This document shows, in pieces, positions 1 through 13,289 of a DNA stretch of 64,000 nt. The notes below the pieces were generated by a model. That model did not search any database and was not told the origin of the DNA. It worked only from the letters and a program-made list of their open reading frames with translations. The translations under genes and the position numbers were made by a program. Origin of the DNA: Tetrastigma voinierianum (lineage: Eukaryota; Streptophyta; Magnoliopsida; Vitales; Vitaceae). The stretch's first letter is position 1, and the number at the start of each line of letters is the position of its first letter. Location of the stretch: contig JAEQBH010002950.1 in assembly GCA_016808115.1 (NCBI GenBank), positions 372,001 to 436,000 on the forward strand. The letters are read 5' to 3'.

Positions 1-807
1 ACGTCTTTCCCCAGGTTTACGCAGAAGAGATGCACACTTCTCTAACAATCTTAAGACCGAACAGTCCATGAGAAGTTGGTGTTTGATTGTTTAAGCTTAT
101 AGGATTTGTCTTCAATGTGAATATTATGCATTTAACAAAGGAAAAACTACTTTTACAGGCAAACAATAAATTTTGTTTGTTGCCCGGGAAAAAAAACCAG
201 TAAGTTTTGGTTGGTGGTCTTCGAAAGGAGAAAGTTGAAGAAGAAAGTAAAAAATTTATTTTCGTTATCCTTTTGTTTTTAATTTTTTTGTTTTAGAAAA
301 AAAACCTTCAAATACAAAAGCAACAGAAAACCTTTGGAAAAAGAAAAAAGAGGTTGTACGGATAAGAGAAAGGGAAAAAAATTATCCAAACCAAAAACGA
401 CATTTTCTTTTAGTTTCTCTTCAAAAACAAGTTTTTTTCCCATGAGGAAAAATAATTATATTTATATATACTTTTCTTCCAAAGATAAGGAAAATATTAA
501 TTTTCTTTTAGTTTACTTTTTTCTATTTCCGAAAAAAAGGGACCTTATCAAAAAAAAAAAAAAATTTAAAGGAAAATTTTTCCCTTGGAAAATCGATACA
601 CTTTTAAAAAAAAAAAAATTCTGAAAATGGAAATTAAAGAAAGAAAAAAGGAAAATATTATATTTTCTGAGAATTTATTTGTTTATCTCGGGGAAAATAT
701 TAACGTTTTTTAAAAAAAAAAAAAGTTTGGACATATGATGGAAAAAATTTTGTCCTTGAAATTTGGGAATATTGTTTTTCCTTTTGGATAAAAGGAGAAA
801 AGGTCTT
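1..807. other. AT-rich flank, no gene recognised
   Basis: Very AT- and purine-rich DNA with long A and T runs (about 540-560, 604-620, 708-724). The open frames here come from the homopolymers and show no domain. It is the left flank of element A; the right flank starting at 16052 has a similar poly-A/poly-T texture, so both may be halves of one older sequence. Confidence 0.5.
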
Positions 808-2497
808 TGTAGACCCCAAGTTTTATTCTTAGAATGAGTTTTTTTTTTCCTTTGTAAGATATTTGAAGTCCCACAAGAGGGAGGGAAGCCTCCATTGCCT
901 TTAAAATGGAGAGTCTCCAACCCTCGAAGGAAAAAGAAAATTTTGGGACAATGGATCTCTAATTGGAGGCCTAAACATATTTATAAGTTTTTATTTATTT
1001 TAAGAGATGATGGGTCATCTCTTTAAAATGAGAGAGACTAAAAAACTCTGATAGTTTAAAAGTTTTACTAATTTGGGCTTTTAGGTCCCAATTTTGAGAA
1101 AACGATCATTTAGAACGATGCGGCAGGAGATGACCCAGGCAGAGGAGGCTGTACTCTCTTAGGTAGCTTCCCTTCACTTTCTTTTTGTTAGGAAATGCTT
1201 TTCATTTTATAGTTATTTTATTGTTTAAATAATTGTCTTGTACATCTATTTAATTTATTGTTTAGATTAATTAGTCATTAATAATTATTATTGTTTTATT
1301 TTCTTGTGAGTATATTGTTACTTTTTTTTTTATTGATTGTTGATTATTTTGTTTAATAATTTAATTCATTTTACTTAATTCATGAACCATCACTCACCCT
1401 TAATTTATTTAAATTCACAATTTTCAAAATTTTCCATTGTTTTTTGTTTGATTTAATACAAAGTGCCGATTCAAAAATTCAGTGGCCACAATTCCAAAAT
1501 TCAAGTCCCTAAATTCCTAATTTCAATTTTTCAAGTTTTCAATTTTAAAAATCAAGTGCCCTAATTTCAATATTCAACTCTCCCAATTTCTAATTTTTAA
1601 GTTTCAAGTTTAATTTCAAATTTACAGTTCTTCAATTTCAAAATTCAAGTGTCATAATTTCAAAATTCAAGTCTCCAAATTTCTAATTTCTAATTTTTAA
1701 ATTCCAAATTGTAATTTTTCAAATCTCAAATTTATAAAATTCAAGTTCTTAATTTCAAAATCCAATTTCCAAATTATCAATTCAAATTCTGAAACTACAA
1801 ATTCATTTCAAAATGCTCAATTTTCAAACTTCAATTTTTCAAAATTTCAATTTCATCGATTTTAAAATTTCAATCACATGATTAATTTTACAATTCAATA
1901 AATGAATCTTATGGAGATGTTGTGTAAAATAAATGAAACTTCAGTTGGGGCGAACATCCCATGTATCATTTTAAAAAATAATTTGAGCTATAATATATTT
2001 TGTATTTCTTTTTTGCACTAACATTGTTTCTAATCGATAGCACTTCTGACCTACTGCCCATGTACATATTTTTCTCATATGACTTTGTTTATTTGTTTAT
2101 CTGTCTATTCATTTATATATATCTGGTGTATTGTTGTATTATTTAGCACTGTTTGGTATCCGTTGATCGATTAAATCGGGTCGTATTTTCCTTAATTTGT
2201 TTAGTAGAGACCCGACTTTAGGGGTTTAAAGGGGTGTTACGCTTCCATCGTACCTTTCTAATAAATAACCTGACCCCCGAACTTAGACTCGATTTTTCCC
2301 AGACTTGCATTTTATTTTATTTTTTATCAAGAGGCACATTTAGGGTTTTTCTTTCTTATTTTGTTTCCGTTTAAAATAAGCAAAATAGAGGTAAACATTT
2401 CAACGGTTTTTTTTTTCTAAAAATGGTTTTTCAAAATAAAAACGAGTCTCATATTTTTAGTGTGAAACGTATAATAGCAAAAAATGCGGGGTCCACA
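808..2497 (+). repeat. 5' LTR of element A
   Basis: Pairs with 14773-16046. Shared blocks include the TGTAGACC start, a segment around 860-960 with agtcccaca and gagagtctccaaccct, the stretch at 1190-1320, the ttaattcatgaaccatcac block near 1376, and the gacccgactttaggggtt block near 2210. It is about 416 bp longer than its partner, mainly because of the AATTTCAA-rich tract. Confidence 0.85.
1431..1900. repeat. AATTTCAA-type low-complexity tract in LTR A
   Basis: Irregular repetition of short words such as aatttcaa, aaattcaagt and tttcaaaatt over roughly 470 bp. In the partner LTR the matching place (15410-15475) holds only about 65 bp of the same texture, so the tract expanded in this copy or shrank in the other. 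Confidence 0.8.
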
Positions 2498-2500
2498 AAA

Positions 2501-2518
2501 TGACGACTCTACTGGGGA
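2501..2518 (+). promoter_or_regulatory. Primer-binding site of element A (tRNA-Arg-like)
   Basis: TGACGACTCTACTGGGGA lies 3 bases after the LTR end. It resembles the TGGCGACTC...CTGGGGA sites, complementary to tRNA-Arg, that I recall from Ogre/Tat elements. Aligning it to the organism's tRNA 3' ends would settle the primer. Confidence 0.65.
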
Positions 2519-3067
2519 TCATTTTAGAGGGTTAAGCTTGAACACGAGTGAAGGCAAATATGGCATTTGATTAATTGATCAATAGGTATCTTCTTCGAGC
2601 TTTGCATGCCTGGGGTGATTAATATACACGAGATCTTAGCCGTGGATCTATCATGTAGCATGTTTGATTATTGTTGCTCGATCTTGACATGTTGATCGTT
2701 TCATTCGATTGTTCTAAGAGCATGTTAGTACTTCTTCACGTTGTATGATATTTGATATTCTTCTTGATGTGTATATCCCTATTGTGTTGCTTCATTCATT
2801 TCGACATTATTGATTCCATTGGTTGACCCTTGTATACATTAGAGCATGTTGAATTCTATTTGTTGTATGGTTACTCTATTCTTCTTAACATGACATTCTT
2901 AGTGACCGCTTATCTTATTCATCTTGACGTGTTGATTATCACATTCTATATTCACCTTGATCACCTTATCATTTCTTTAGCATGTTATACTTGTTGTATA
3001 CTCATTTTGTTTATCTTGTACTATATGTCTCCAGATGACCGCTGCTGCATGTATGTGCGACATATTT
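2519..3067 (+). other. Element A leader, no gene
   Basis: T-rich sequence after the primer-binding site. No coding domain is visible, and a short open frame at 2830-3072 runs into the nested solo LTR. It ends at the left copy (tattt, 3063-3067) of the target duplication of that LTR. Confidence 0.6.
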
Positions 3068-5798
3068 TGTGACGGGCCGCACTTTATCCGACTACATGAC
3101 TCAAGGCCGACCGGATCCGACACCTGCCTCTTCAATCCAATTCATTTTCTTTGTCGTAAGAAATGACATTTTCAATGCCTATTTGTAAAGGATATTTATC
3201 TTTATGAAAATATATTTGTATATACTAATTCAACTTAAAGGGGGCCCATCATTTTGTTTTCAATACACATTTTCCATTAAATATGACATTACATGCCCAT
3301 TTGGTCCATTTACTACCTTTATACATTACGACATTATAAGTCGTTTTCAATACCAAAATATTTACAAAACAAAATCAGAGTTTGCACAAAAAGTGTCAAA
3401 TATATTTCCATGAATGCAGGTCGAGCGACTCAACTCCGTGAGGCCTTAACGTTGGCTCGAATCGCTGCGTGATTTTCCCTCGTAGACTGCTCACTTGCAC
3501 CTACTGTAAGATAAAATAACGCGCTAAACATTTTCTCATACCTAAGTGGTTCTATATAGTCTTCTTTTCATTTCAGTTTTAAGTAAATCATGCATCTTCT
3601 AAATCGATGCCTATGCATAATTTTTTTCAAATAATTAACGCGATAATACATATATGTATATTTTCATTTTGTATTATTCAAATTACACCATTGGTCATTT
3701 CAATCATGCAGTTTCATATTAATAAATCATTCAAACACAAATCATGCATTTCACAATTTTCTTTCATTTCGCTTCTTAAGAGAATTTAACCTATGCTTTC
3801 AAAAAAAGTAATAGATAACGACCAGCACGGTCTCGCTCGGGCCGCAGCTGGTATAAAGGTTTATAACACAAGCATTTGTCCCACTGGGCTGCTAACTGGT
3901 TATTAAAATTCATTTCGTGAACATTACCGATAATATCCTGTTGGGCTACGGATCGGAGTGACACATCTTTATATTCAGCGCAGAACTGCTCATTTGACCC
4001 TTATTGGTATACCAATCTATCCTTAACTCGAATTTAACAGTTAACATTCTATTAAGGGAGCTCAAATCATTCATAACACTTATTGGTTATGTATATATAT
4101 TTATATCCAAATACTTGTCAATACTCATGCTAAATTTTCATGCAATTCATTCACAATCATTGTATCAAATCAATTTAAACAACCATGTATGCAATTTATC
4201 GTAATTCATTTCAATAAATCCACTTATTTCATAATCCTTCAAACATTTTACAAATAGAGAGAGAGAAGTGGAGAGCAAGCCAATTCATTTATGGTTCAAA
4301 TGAAGCACACATGCATATTCATATAAAACCTTTAGATTTATTTTGTCAAACAAAACACAAACCGAAACAAGGAAGGAAGTGTGAAGAACAAACCCAAAAA
4401 GGTTGTCGTTCTTCCATTCCTATTCTTGGAATCCCGTTCTTGGGTCAAGCTTCCTTGTCACCAACCCCTAATTCATCACAAATATGTCATTATCAAAGAA
4501 CAACCCAAGAAAAAAAATCAGTTGTGCATTCTATGATTTTTGGTTAGGGTTGATGTCTACCCAATACACCTTCACTTGAAAAATTTTCTGGGGACACATG
4601 AGCCATATTTTGCTCATGCATCCTTCAAGAAAATGATAGCTCTATGCGTTTTTTTTCAGTAGGAATTAGAATCATCTCATTTGATCACCTAAGCCTGGGT
4701 TATGCATTTTAATGTCAACCGTCTGTATGCCCAAATTCACTCCTAAGTACCTTTTTGTTAGTTCTCAATTTCAGAAGCTCTTAATCTACTAAATTGGGTA
4801 ATGGTCCTTCTACTCATTTGAAGCTATTATGGCTCTAAGGTTTCTTATCCACCAATCATCTAATTTCATCACCAAACCTGTTATCAGATTTTACATCCGC
4901 ATCACTCTAATTTGCAAAGCGCAGTAATCCTGATTGCCTTTGCACATACCTACTTTGGATTTCTAGGCACTACATAGTTACAAATTTCATACACTTCCTT
5001 CAAGTAAATTATTCCCATAGAAGTATTGTTTACCCAGAATTTTGAATCACTTAATTTGGATGAGTGAAACTCAACTTACGGCCAAAACACCATAAATATA
5101 CCCAAAACAGAGCATACCCGTCAGCTACCCGATACTCACCTTTAAGCCTATATTCAGAGCCTAGAGCCATATAATTTGCCTACCTTCTCATAAATTTAGC
5201 TCTAGCTCTATGGTTCTTTACCACTCGATCTACAACTAATCAAAATCACCTTTACATAAGTGTTGTGGTTTTTCCTAAATCCAAAATCATCAAAGAGGGA
5301 GTTAGGGTTAGTTTTCACTTAGCTCTCTCTCCCAAATCTTCTTCCTTCTTGTTGAACAAAGATAGACCAAGAATTGAGAGAAACACAATTGTGCCTTCTT
5401 CTCCTAAGCCCTAGCTCCTTCCCTCCCTCGTCCTCCTCAAAACATGAATGCCCAAATAATTCCATGCACCACTCTGTCTTATTCTCATGTCATGTGTAAT
5501 GCCATGTTTGGCTAGCACACAATTGGATTTTTCTCATTTTTCTAATTTTGAAGCCTCATTTACTTTCATTTCACATCATTTCATTTCCCATTTATACTTG
5601 GTACTTACATTACTCATTTACTTACCCTTAGGTCCTTTATTTGACATTTTTACCAAATTTATTTGGCTCTTATAAATTTTTCGGGTTTTTATCATTTTTC
5701 GTTTTTAGCCATTTAAACGTTGGAAAAAAAATACAATTTAATTTATTTTACAACCTGAACATGTTATAAAACAGTTAGGGTATTTTCAGGGCATTACA
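3068..5798 (-). mobile_element. Solo LTR of family D inside element A
   Basis: A 2.7-kb unit starting TGTGACGG and ending GGCATTACA on the plus strand, so the LTR reads TGTAATGCCC onward on the minus strand. Its left part matches 43740-44814 (shared gggccca and acattctattaaggg blocks). Its right part matches 46508-47794 (ccaacccctaat, gagtgaaactcaactta-type and aacatgttataaaac blocks). Flanks tattt (3063-3067) and cattt (5799-5803) form a 4/5 TSD. No second LTR or internal region is present, as expected after LTR-LTR recombination. Confidence 0.82.
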
Positions 5799-8684
5799 CA
5801 TTTATCCCCTTATCTTCGACTCTCTAGTCTTGATCAACTCTCTTTCTTTTGATTGTGTGTTTGGTCGGAGACTTGTAGCTCCTTGCTTGCTTTTTGGCCG
5901 TGCTGGTGATTAAGAGTAAGGTCTAGCGATGATCTATATCTATGATTGGGAACATTCCGGAGGTGGTCGACATATTGATGCTAAGGTTTCCAATCTTTGA
6001 AGACTTGTATAGCATAAAGCTAGATTTCAGGATACTTGTGTGACCAGTGTGCTTTCTCTATGCTTAGATTGGTAGATTTTTCAGTTGCACCCACACCCCA
6101 CTGTGCACCTTAGATTGTCTTCGAGTGTTTGAGAGTTGTGAGCTCATGTCACCTAAGTTGAGAGCCTTTGCCACTAGGACCCATCACCTCGATGCTCCAT
6201 TTTCTAAAGCCACCTTAACCTTATAGATTGAGCTTAGATCTATTTTTTTAGGATTCCTTATCCAACACTTGGGTGAATCTAAGAGCCTTTAGGGCCGCTT
6301 TAGTGACAATTAGGTCCGGTTTCTCCCTTTGGTCTCCTCTATGGTGTTCAGAGATTGGTTCAAGATTCAAGTGTTAGTTGGATTCTCCTTTGTCTTGTTG
6401 TGTTAGGTCTATATCCTTTCACTTATTAAGTTTAGAGAACCTTCACCAATGGACTTTCATCAGTCTTGATTTCTTGAGTTAGCATTTACACTTAGTTTGT
6501 TGTCACTTACTACTTGATAACTTGGGATATGCTCATTAATCACTCATCCTTCATACCTTGCACCTATCATGGGCCTAGTACCATATTTCTTATTTGACAC
6601 TTGATACGATTTTCATCCCGATGTCTGTTATTTTTATATGAAAAGGTGAAAGGCACGTTTACATGTTCATCATTTTTTTTACACATTCGGATTGAAAATC
6701 AAATCAAGGACTTACGACTTTGGAGGGAGTATTGATCTCATTATAGTGTTGTTCAACACCTCTTTCATCCTAGATTATTGATGTGAATTCTCCAGTCATG
6801 TTTGTGGCCATTTTATAGTGGGCTCATTTATCAAGTGTTATGTTGTGGTTTTGACTCGAGACTTCTTCACTTACACATTGTGATCACTTAGGTCCAACCG
6901 ACCCATCACATGAGGGGATTCAGCTTATTTGACTTTATGTCGAGACTGACTATGGAGTCGAGACCGAGAGATCCATCCTACCTTTTGATTAGAGTAGCAT
7001 CTCGTGTACACATATATTCTCACATTGACCTTTTTAGACTTGATGACCTATCCATTGTGAGTTTTATACAATGGCTCCTCCACACCTTTACATTGTTATA
7101 CATCTTTCCCTCCATATACCCTAGCCTTGTACATGCCTTCCATGATATGACTAGGTAGAGTTTGAGATGGCCAGATCTATAGAGAGTTCTGCATTCTTAT
7201 GAGATGTGACTTATGATGGAAGGATAGTCTGAGTACTTGACAAGATCACTGATCATTCTACGATTGAGATGGGCAGATGTGTTTGGCACTTATATGTGAC
7301 TTTAGGAGTTTGATTTGGCTATGAGGGTTGGTTCACGTGGGTTGATGATGAGTGGTTTGCATTAAGAGAGAAATTTTCTCATTTGATGAGATTATTATGG
7401 CTATGTTCGTGATTGACATAGGTGTGGTTCTTATAGAGCATATGGTATGACATTTCACATTACCACATAGGATGACACCACCTTTAGTGTCAGACCATGT
7501 GCAAATCTGTAAGTATGATGTATTGGGATGTTGTGTTAAAGATGGGGCCATCATTTCATGATCCTATTTTTACCTTATCCCTCACATATATGAGTTACCC
7601 ACGCTACAGCCTCATATATTGATATTATAGCCTTTTCTTTCATCACCTCACTTTATCTTTGCATATCGGGGTCAGGGACTCTATGATGTGCTTACAAGCT
7701 CGATTAGCTGATTTCATGAGCCTCTATAATTTGATAGATGTGGGCCGGTGATCAACTTCATTCTTTGTTACCATGATCTTTCCAGTTCGACATTATCATC
7801 ACTCCCACTCATTTCATATTTCACCACTAGTGTCCTTCCCTTTTCCTCCACATGTCATTTCACGTATGATACCGCCTTTGATTTCTCTTGCATGTTAGTA
7901 TTCCACATGTCTTTGTATGGAAGATAGTCACATTTTTTCCTCATTCCACCCTTTGGGTAGTGATCCAGATATCTTGGTTTTGAGAGGTTATCTTGTCAAT
8001 GAGAATCAGTGATTATATCAATATGTGAGGCGATTTCATCCATCTGGTTGTGTATTGTATACCAGTCATCGTTGATTAGAGTATGTGTAAAAAAAAGGAA
8101 AAAAAAAAGAAAAAAAAAACTTCATCTATGTATTATATTGTATCATTACCCATTGGGCATGTGTATGGATGTGACACCCTATTCCATTGAGTATATATGA
8201 TGGTGATAGTTAGTATGTGAGCTCCCCTTTGAGTCAAATAGTGCGACATTTGAGAGAGACTTGTGACATTCTGATTTTATGATATATGGATTCTTGCCTA
8301 TCCATCACACCATCCATTTTAGATGTGACTTCCCTCCATGTTATGATGTGAGGCGATTATCACCCATTTTCAACTTTGTGCTTTCTTGTAGACCTTTATT
8401 CCATTACCTTTATCTATTTGATCATACATCGATTTATTCTTTTTCATTCCTATCTCATTTGACACTTGAGCGTAGTCTCATTATTGACTTATCATTTTCG
8501 CTCATCCAATTGACATAGATGTACCCAGCACTTCCACCATTTAGTGTTTTCACATGATGTTTTAGTTCCTCTGACTTATGGTTTCTATACATCGCATTAC
8601 ATGCATGAGGGGTTTGAGGATTTTTTCTATTGGGACTTTGCCTGGAGTTTGCTTCCATTTCTTTTTTTACCTTATCACCTAAGC
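5799..8684 (+). other. Element A internal region, part 1: no gene
   Basis: T-rich, non-coding sequence of nearly 2.9 kb. Short open frames (for example 6910-7158) show no retroelement domain. A purine run occurs at 8088-8120. It is continuous in character with 11540-13289 on the other side of the nested LTR. Confidence 0.6.
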
Positions 8685-8951
8685 CGTAACGCCTGCCCCG
8701 AGAGAGGCAAGACATGTAATCGTAGGGCGATAAGAGTACTAAGTGTCACATCAGGTGATTTTGGAGCACTAACGGGTATGATAAATTATGGAACCCGGAA
8801 TGTTGTAATAAAACAAGGGTTAACTTGTAATTCACCAAACGGATATGAAAATCATAAAATGAGTAGAGATGAGCCATAATAGAAATAACAAGAGTGATGT
8901 GCAATTTTTGAGAGATTAAGGACCCACTTATAATTAAGGCAAAGTTTAGAC

Positions 8952-8959
8952 TATAAAAG
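8952..8959 (+). promoter_or_regulatory. TATA box in the nested LTR
   Basis: TATAAAAG about 267 bp into the LTR-like unit, followed by a purine-rich leader-like stretch. Its position suits an LTR promoter; activity is not shown. Confidence 0.45.
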
Positions 8960-10008
8960 AGGTGAGACAAAAGCCAAAATTCATTTTGTCTCATTTTTGG
9001 TTAGGGCAAAACTAGGGAGAAGGAGTGGCAAGAAGGGAGAAAAGAAGAGCAAGAAGAGTGAAGAAGGAGGAGAGAAGATCAAAAGGTAGTTTTCTCATCT
9101 CTGGGATCAAGTGTATTTTTTTAATTCCTAAGGTTTTGCTTGAGAATGTTCCTCCTTTGTTTAGGTCGGGAAAGATCACATAAACCCTCTTGATTTGTTG
9201 AGTTTATGTGGGTAAAACCTCAATTGGTGTAAAATAAACATGGAATCATCAAAATTATATGGTTTTTAGAAGAATTAGTGGACCTTTGGTTGAATTCATA
9301 AGATTTTCACCTAAGGTTTTGTGGCATGAGGTTCCAAATCACCAATTCAAGTGTTGTGAAGTTGTTTTTAGATGAATTCCATGATGATTCTTGAGGTATT
9401 AAGGAATGGAGAAGTTATATGAAGAGAATTGGTATCAAATAAGGGCAAAAGAAACATTTACGGCAAAATTCGGTCAGACTTAAGACAGTACAAACATCGC
9501 ATCGTAACCAGACCCAGATAGTGCAGTGGTCAGCACGGACACACCCCACGTAATGCAACCGTACAGATACAGTCCAAGGTGTACCCTGCAGAAGGTGTGC
9601 CCAAAATGCCCATTGTGTAGTTTTGTGTAATTGTTTAAATTCACACACTGACAAGATAGAACCTTGATAAATGATTAAGAGAGGTTCAAATAAGATTGGA
9701 ACTCGACGAAAAACGTAGCGTACCTCGCCGTCAAGGTGAAGCGAATATTCGTTGAGTGTGACTAAGTCTAGAAAGCACGTTAAAATTATGCGATTACGTA
9801 GGAAATTAATATTTCGCTTCATATCTGCTCGAGTGTGTAGGAGGGTGCCAAAGGCTGGGAAATTATGGAATTGTGCTCCAAGTTTTAGGGCAGAAATGTG
9901 AGTGTTCTAAACCTATTTTTCTCAAATACTAGTGTATTATTATTATAAACTGCTTACACGGTATTTGCACGTTTTGAGTCAGAAACCATATTTCAAAGCA
10001 GTAGGTAG

Positions 10009-10215
10009 CAAGCAATGGTTTTGAACAGAAACCATTTTCGGGCAAGCAGCAAGTAAACAAATGGTTTTGGAATTATTAAACCATTTTTCAAGTTGGGCAA
10101 GCAACAAAGCAAATGGTTTTGAATTATTAAACCATTTTTCAAGCAAGTGCAAGCAATGGTTTTAAATTAAACCATTTTTCACAAAGAGCAAGCAAGCAAG
10201 CAAGCAAGCAAAGCA
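10009..10215 (+). repeat. Short tandem repeat (AACCATTTTTC/GCAAGCAATGGTTTT) with a GCAA tail
   Basis: Four degenerate units of about 50-60 bp alternate aaaccatttttc and gcaagcaatggtttt. The array ends in a perfect run of the tetranucleotide AGCA/GCAA near 10187-10212. The two halves (aaccatt/aatggtt) are inverted relative to each other, so the transcript could fold into small hairpins. Confidence 0.75.
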
Positions 10216-11539
10216 AAAAGAATATCTGTGAAATGGCCTAATCCAAAATCCTAGTTCTAAGAAGAAACCAACAGAGCTATTCCAGACGTAATGCGGAGTT
10301 AGGATATCATACATGCATTTTAGTTTTGCCCGGTCTAAACGTAGGTCGCATCATGGTATCAAAGGAGACCGTGGCACGTACAAGAGTATAAGGTTAAGAG
10401 CTCTAACTAAATTATGGTGATGGCGACTCCAAAATAATTCCACCATGATTACTTTGTGGTGCATGAAGTGCCCAAGCCCTTCCACCCAGGTGAGCGACTC
10501 GTGTCCAACAATCTGAAGGCTTCCAGATGCCCAGCCCCCGTGTTCACTAGGTACAACAAGCAAGTATAGGCCTCCAGTTGGTTGATGATTTATAAGCATG
10601 ATCATCCACCTTGAAAAATCAACTATCAGCGCATCGGGCCGAAAGCACAGCTCCCGTGTAGATTTTATCGCATCTACCGGAGCCAAGGCTCCCGTAGATT
10701 AAAAGCAAACGGTTGAGTACTGTGCCCCGCTTTTATTTCAAACGAGCGCATTGAGCCCAGGCTCGTGGAGATTTTAAAGCAAACTGTTGAGCCCGTGCTC
10801 CCATTTTATTTTTCAAAGATGTAATGTTTGTGTCTAGATAAAAAAGTTTTAGAAACTTTTAAAGCAAGAGATCTGAGAAATGTTTTATACATTTTTTAAA
10901 AGCAAGAGGTTTATAAAAAGTATTATAAACTTTAAAGGTAAAGCAAGCAAGTAAGAGAATTGAGAAAAGCCATGTTTTTAAAGAAAAAGCAAAGCAAAGT
11001 TGTTAAAGTATTAAAAGTTTATAAACTAAAGCAAGGCATGTAAAAGTTTTAGAAACTTTTAAAGCAAGCAGCAAAGTAAGGCAAGCAAGGCTTCTAGAAA
11101 ATATTTGTAAAAAGAGTTTGCAGCTTTGAGATGTTTTCTCCCAAAAGAAACATTTTATAAAGCATACACTCACCGAGCCTCAAGCTTTTAGCTCATTATT
11201 TTGTGTTTTAAAACTATTTCTGTGCACAGACCCTAAGCTCGATGTATTAGATTCTCCTCGATGATTTGGTATGGCAATCGTAATTAAGAATATTTTGTAA
11301 GGAAATACTTTGAATTGTATATTTGATATACGTATGTACATAGTGTAGTTTTCAGAGAATGTGGTTTGTATGTCGGTTGCCATATTTGGAAAAAGTGAAA
11401 ATTGATGTATGCAGGATTTGGAATTATACTATATGCAGCGCTGCTGCTGCCGAGGTTTTACTGCCAAGATTTTACCAAATCCTAAGTTAGAAAAAAAAAA
11501 AAATTTGTACGAAGTTTTAAGGTAAGGTCATGGTCATCA

Positions 11540-13289
11540 CTGTGAATTTCAGCATCAAGTAGAGGTAACGGTCAATTTTTGGAGTGGCACACTGTCGCTA
11601 GTAGGTGGGGGTGTGTCATGTTTCCACATTACGGTCCGAGTCGTAAGACCACCTTGAGGCCATGATGCCACACATTGTGTTTGATAGCTTACACATGAGC
11701 GATATTTGAGATTGGTCAGAGATCTTTTGGACCAGGATGGATGAGGAGCATTGATGATGATTATATACTTGGAATTATTCCTATTTTGTTTCATTAGATG
11801 CTGAGACATCCTCACACTAGGGCATAACGACTTTGGAGGGCATTTTTATCAGAGACGTACTTACTTGGTACTGGGGCATAAACCTTTTTTCCGAATGAGT
11901 GATTTTAAGACATCTCTATTATGGGTTACCAAGAGCACTTTTATTAGACACGGTTGTGTTATTTGGTATTGAGGGTATATCCATCCCATTGGTGGTTGAT
12001 GATACTGATATGATGATTTATGTGGAGGTATGGCTACTATGGAGATTCCCTTGCAGACATGACCAGTTCATTCATTCTTTTAGAGCACCTTGATCTGGAG
12101 TTGTTGAGACCATATTGACCATTCTTTACTATCTAAAGTTGAGTTAAATCATGACATCAGGACACATATTGGGATATCGCCCTCCTATGGATGATGGAGT
12201 TGGATTTTTCTTAGAGCATAGCCACTTCAAATAGCTTATATAGGGGCATACCCATTTCCTTCACCTCACAAATACTTGGATCAAAGAGGTCAGATGATTA
12301 TGTCGAGACATTTTCACGGCGGCATCGAAAGCATACCATCTGGGGAGGCTTGATCGCATTCATTCATCGCATTAGAGTATTAGATAAGTGTTTTGGGGAT
12401 TATTCGATAGCTTCATGTTTCCATTTGATACTAGGCCATAGCCACCTCTTTTGATTGATTTGTCGACATGGTGATATGATCATTTGATAAGGATTTTGAT
12501 GGTCATGATGTCACATGGGATTCAGTCTTCTCGAGATACCTGGTCAATCTTGGATACCTAATTATTCTTCCATTCCATACTCAGACATTTTTCCCTCGAT
12601 GTCCTCATACCTATATCCATCCTCACAGAGTTTACCACTTGTTTTCTTTTGACCTACCCATTTTTTTTCCATGACATATGATTTGCTCATTTGATCAAGG
12701 AAGGATGTAGTTTAGCCTTTGAGCTTTCCAGGCAAGCTTTCACATACTTATTAGATTTTAGGTTCAACACCTTCCATGATGGTAAGGCCTAACAAATTAT
12801 TGACTCATTTGTGATGATGTCTCCATTTTGACAGTTGGCATGTTGAGTTATAACTTACTTTTTTTTTTTTTTGTGATTTTAATGTTGGTCATTATGTCTT
12901 TGTTTGTTGGAAAACCTTGTTTGCTAGTGGGCGTCATGATGCTTGGCTCTCGATGGCATCCTTGAGCTACATATCACTTCTCACCGCGCATGATCGATGA
13001 GCATACTCTAGAGTATCAGTGGTTTATGACACACCTTTTTTGATTTGGTCACATTCATATACTGGGGGCATACCCCCATCTTTGATGTTTGCAGATTATA
13101 TAGGTTTCATGACCTTTAGATAAAGTGATTGACCATGTTGAGTTACATACTAGAGTCTACCTCTTCGTTGTGATCATTAGGCTTTTAGCAAATTGCATTA
13201 TTTATTGTCCCTTTGAGTTTTCTTGGTATCATTATCGTATTCATCCTTTGACTTTGAGCTTCCCTCTTTAAGCATCATCTTTACTTATT
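11540..13289 (+). other. Element A internal region, part 2: no gene
   Basis: Non-coding. A phrase of the type act(g)gggcata-acc recurs near 11816, 11871, 12241, 12432 and 13062. Nothing else is recognisable. Confidence 0.55.

Larger units (their letters stand above)
8685..11539 (+). mobile_element. Probable solo LTR of a gypsy (chromovirus-like) family in element A
   Basis: The style changes sharply at 8685 (cgtaacgcctgcccc, a decayed TGTAACGCC-type LTR start) and again near 11539. Inside are a TATA box at 8952 followed by an A/G-rich leader-like stretch, a tandem repeat near 10010-10215, aaagcaagcaag-rich stretches, and a caccgagcctcaagctttagctcat-like segment near 11170 that is typical of the 3' part of Tekay-type LTRs. 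No convincing TSD was found, so both limits are approximate. A second copy from the same genome would fix them. Confidence 0.5.

Noticed and set aside
334..624. Plus-strand open frame of 96 codons
   Set aside because: Composed almost entirely of Lys, Phe and Ser from A and T runs; no domain, and the same texture occurs in non-coding DNA.
8544..8879. Plus-strand open frame of 111 codons
   Set aside because: It crosses the boundary between the element A interior and the nested LTR, so it cannot be an original gene; no domain is visible.
9415..9822. Minus-strand open frame of 135 codons
   Set aside because: Inside the LTR-like unit 8685-11539, antisense to its apparent promoter, with no recognisable motif.
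10354..10367. tggtatcaaaggag, resembling a tRNA-Met primer-binding site
   Set aside because: No LTR end or matching LTR partner is evident next to it, and the LTR-like text continues beyond to about 11539. It remains a possible alternative limit.
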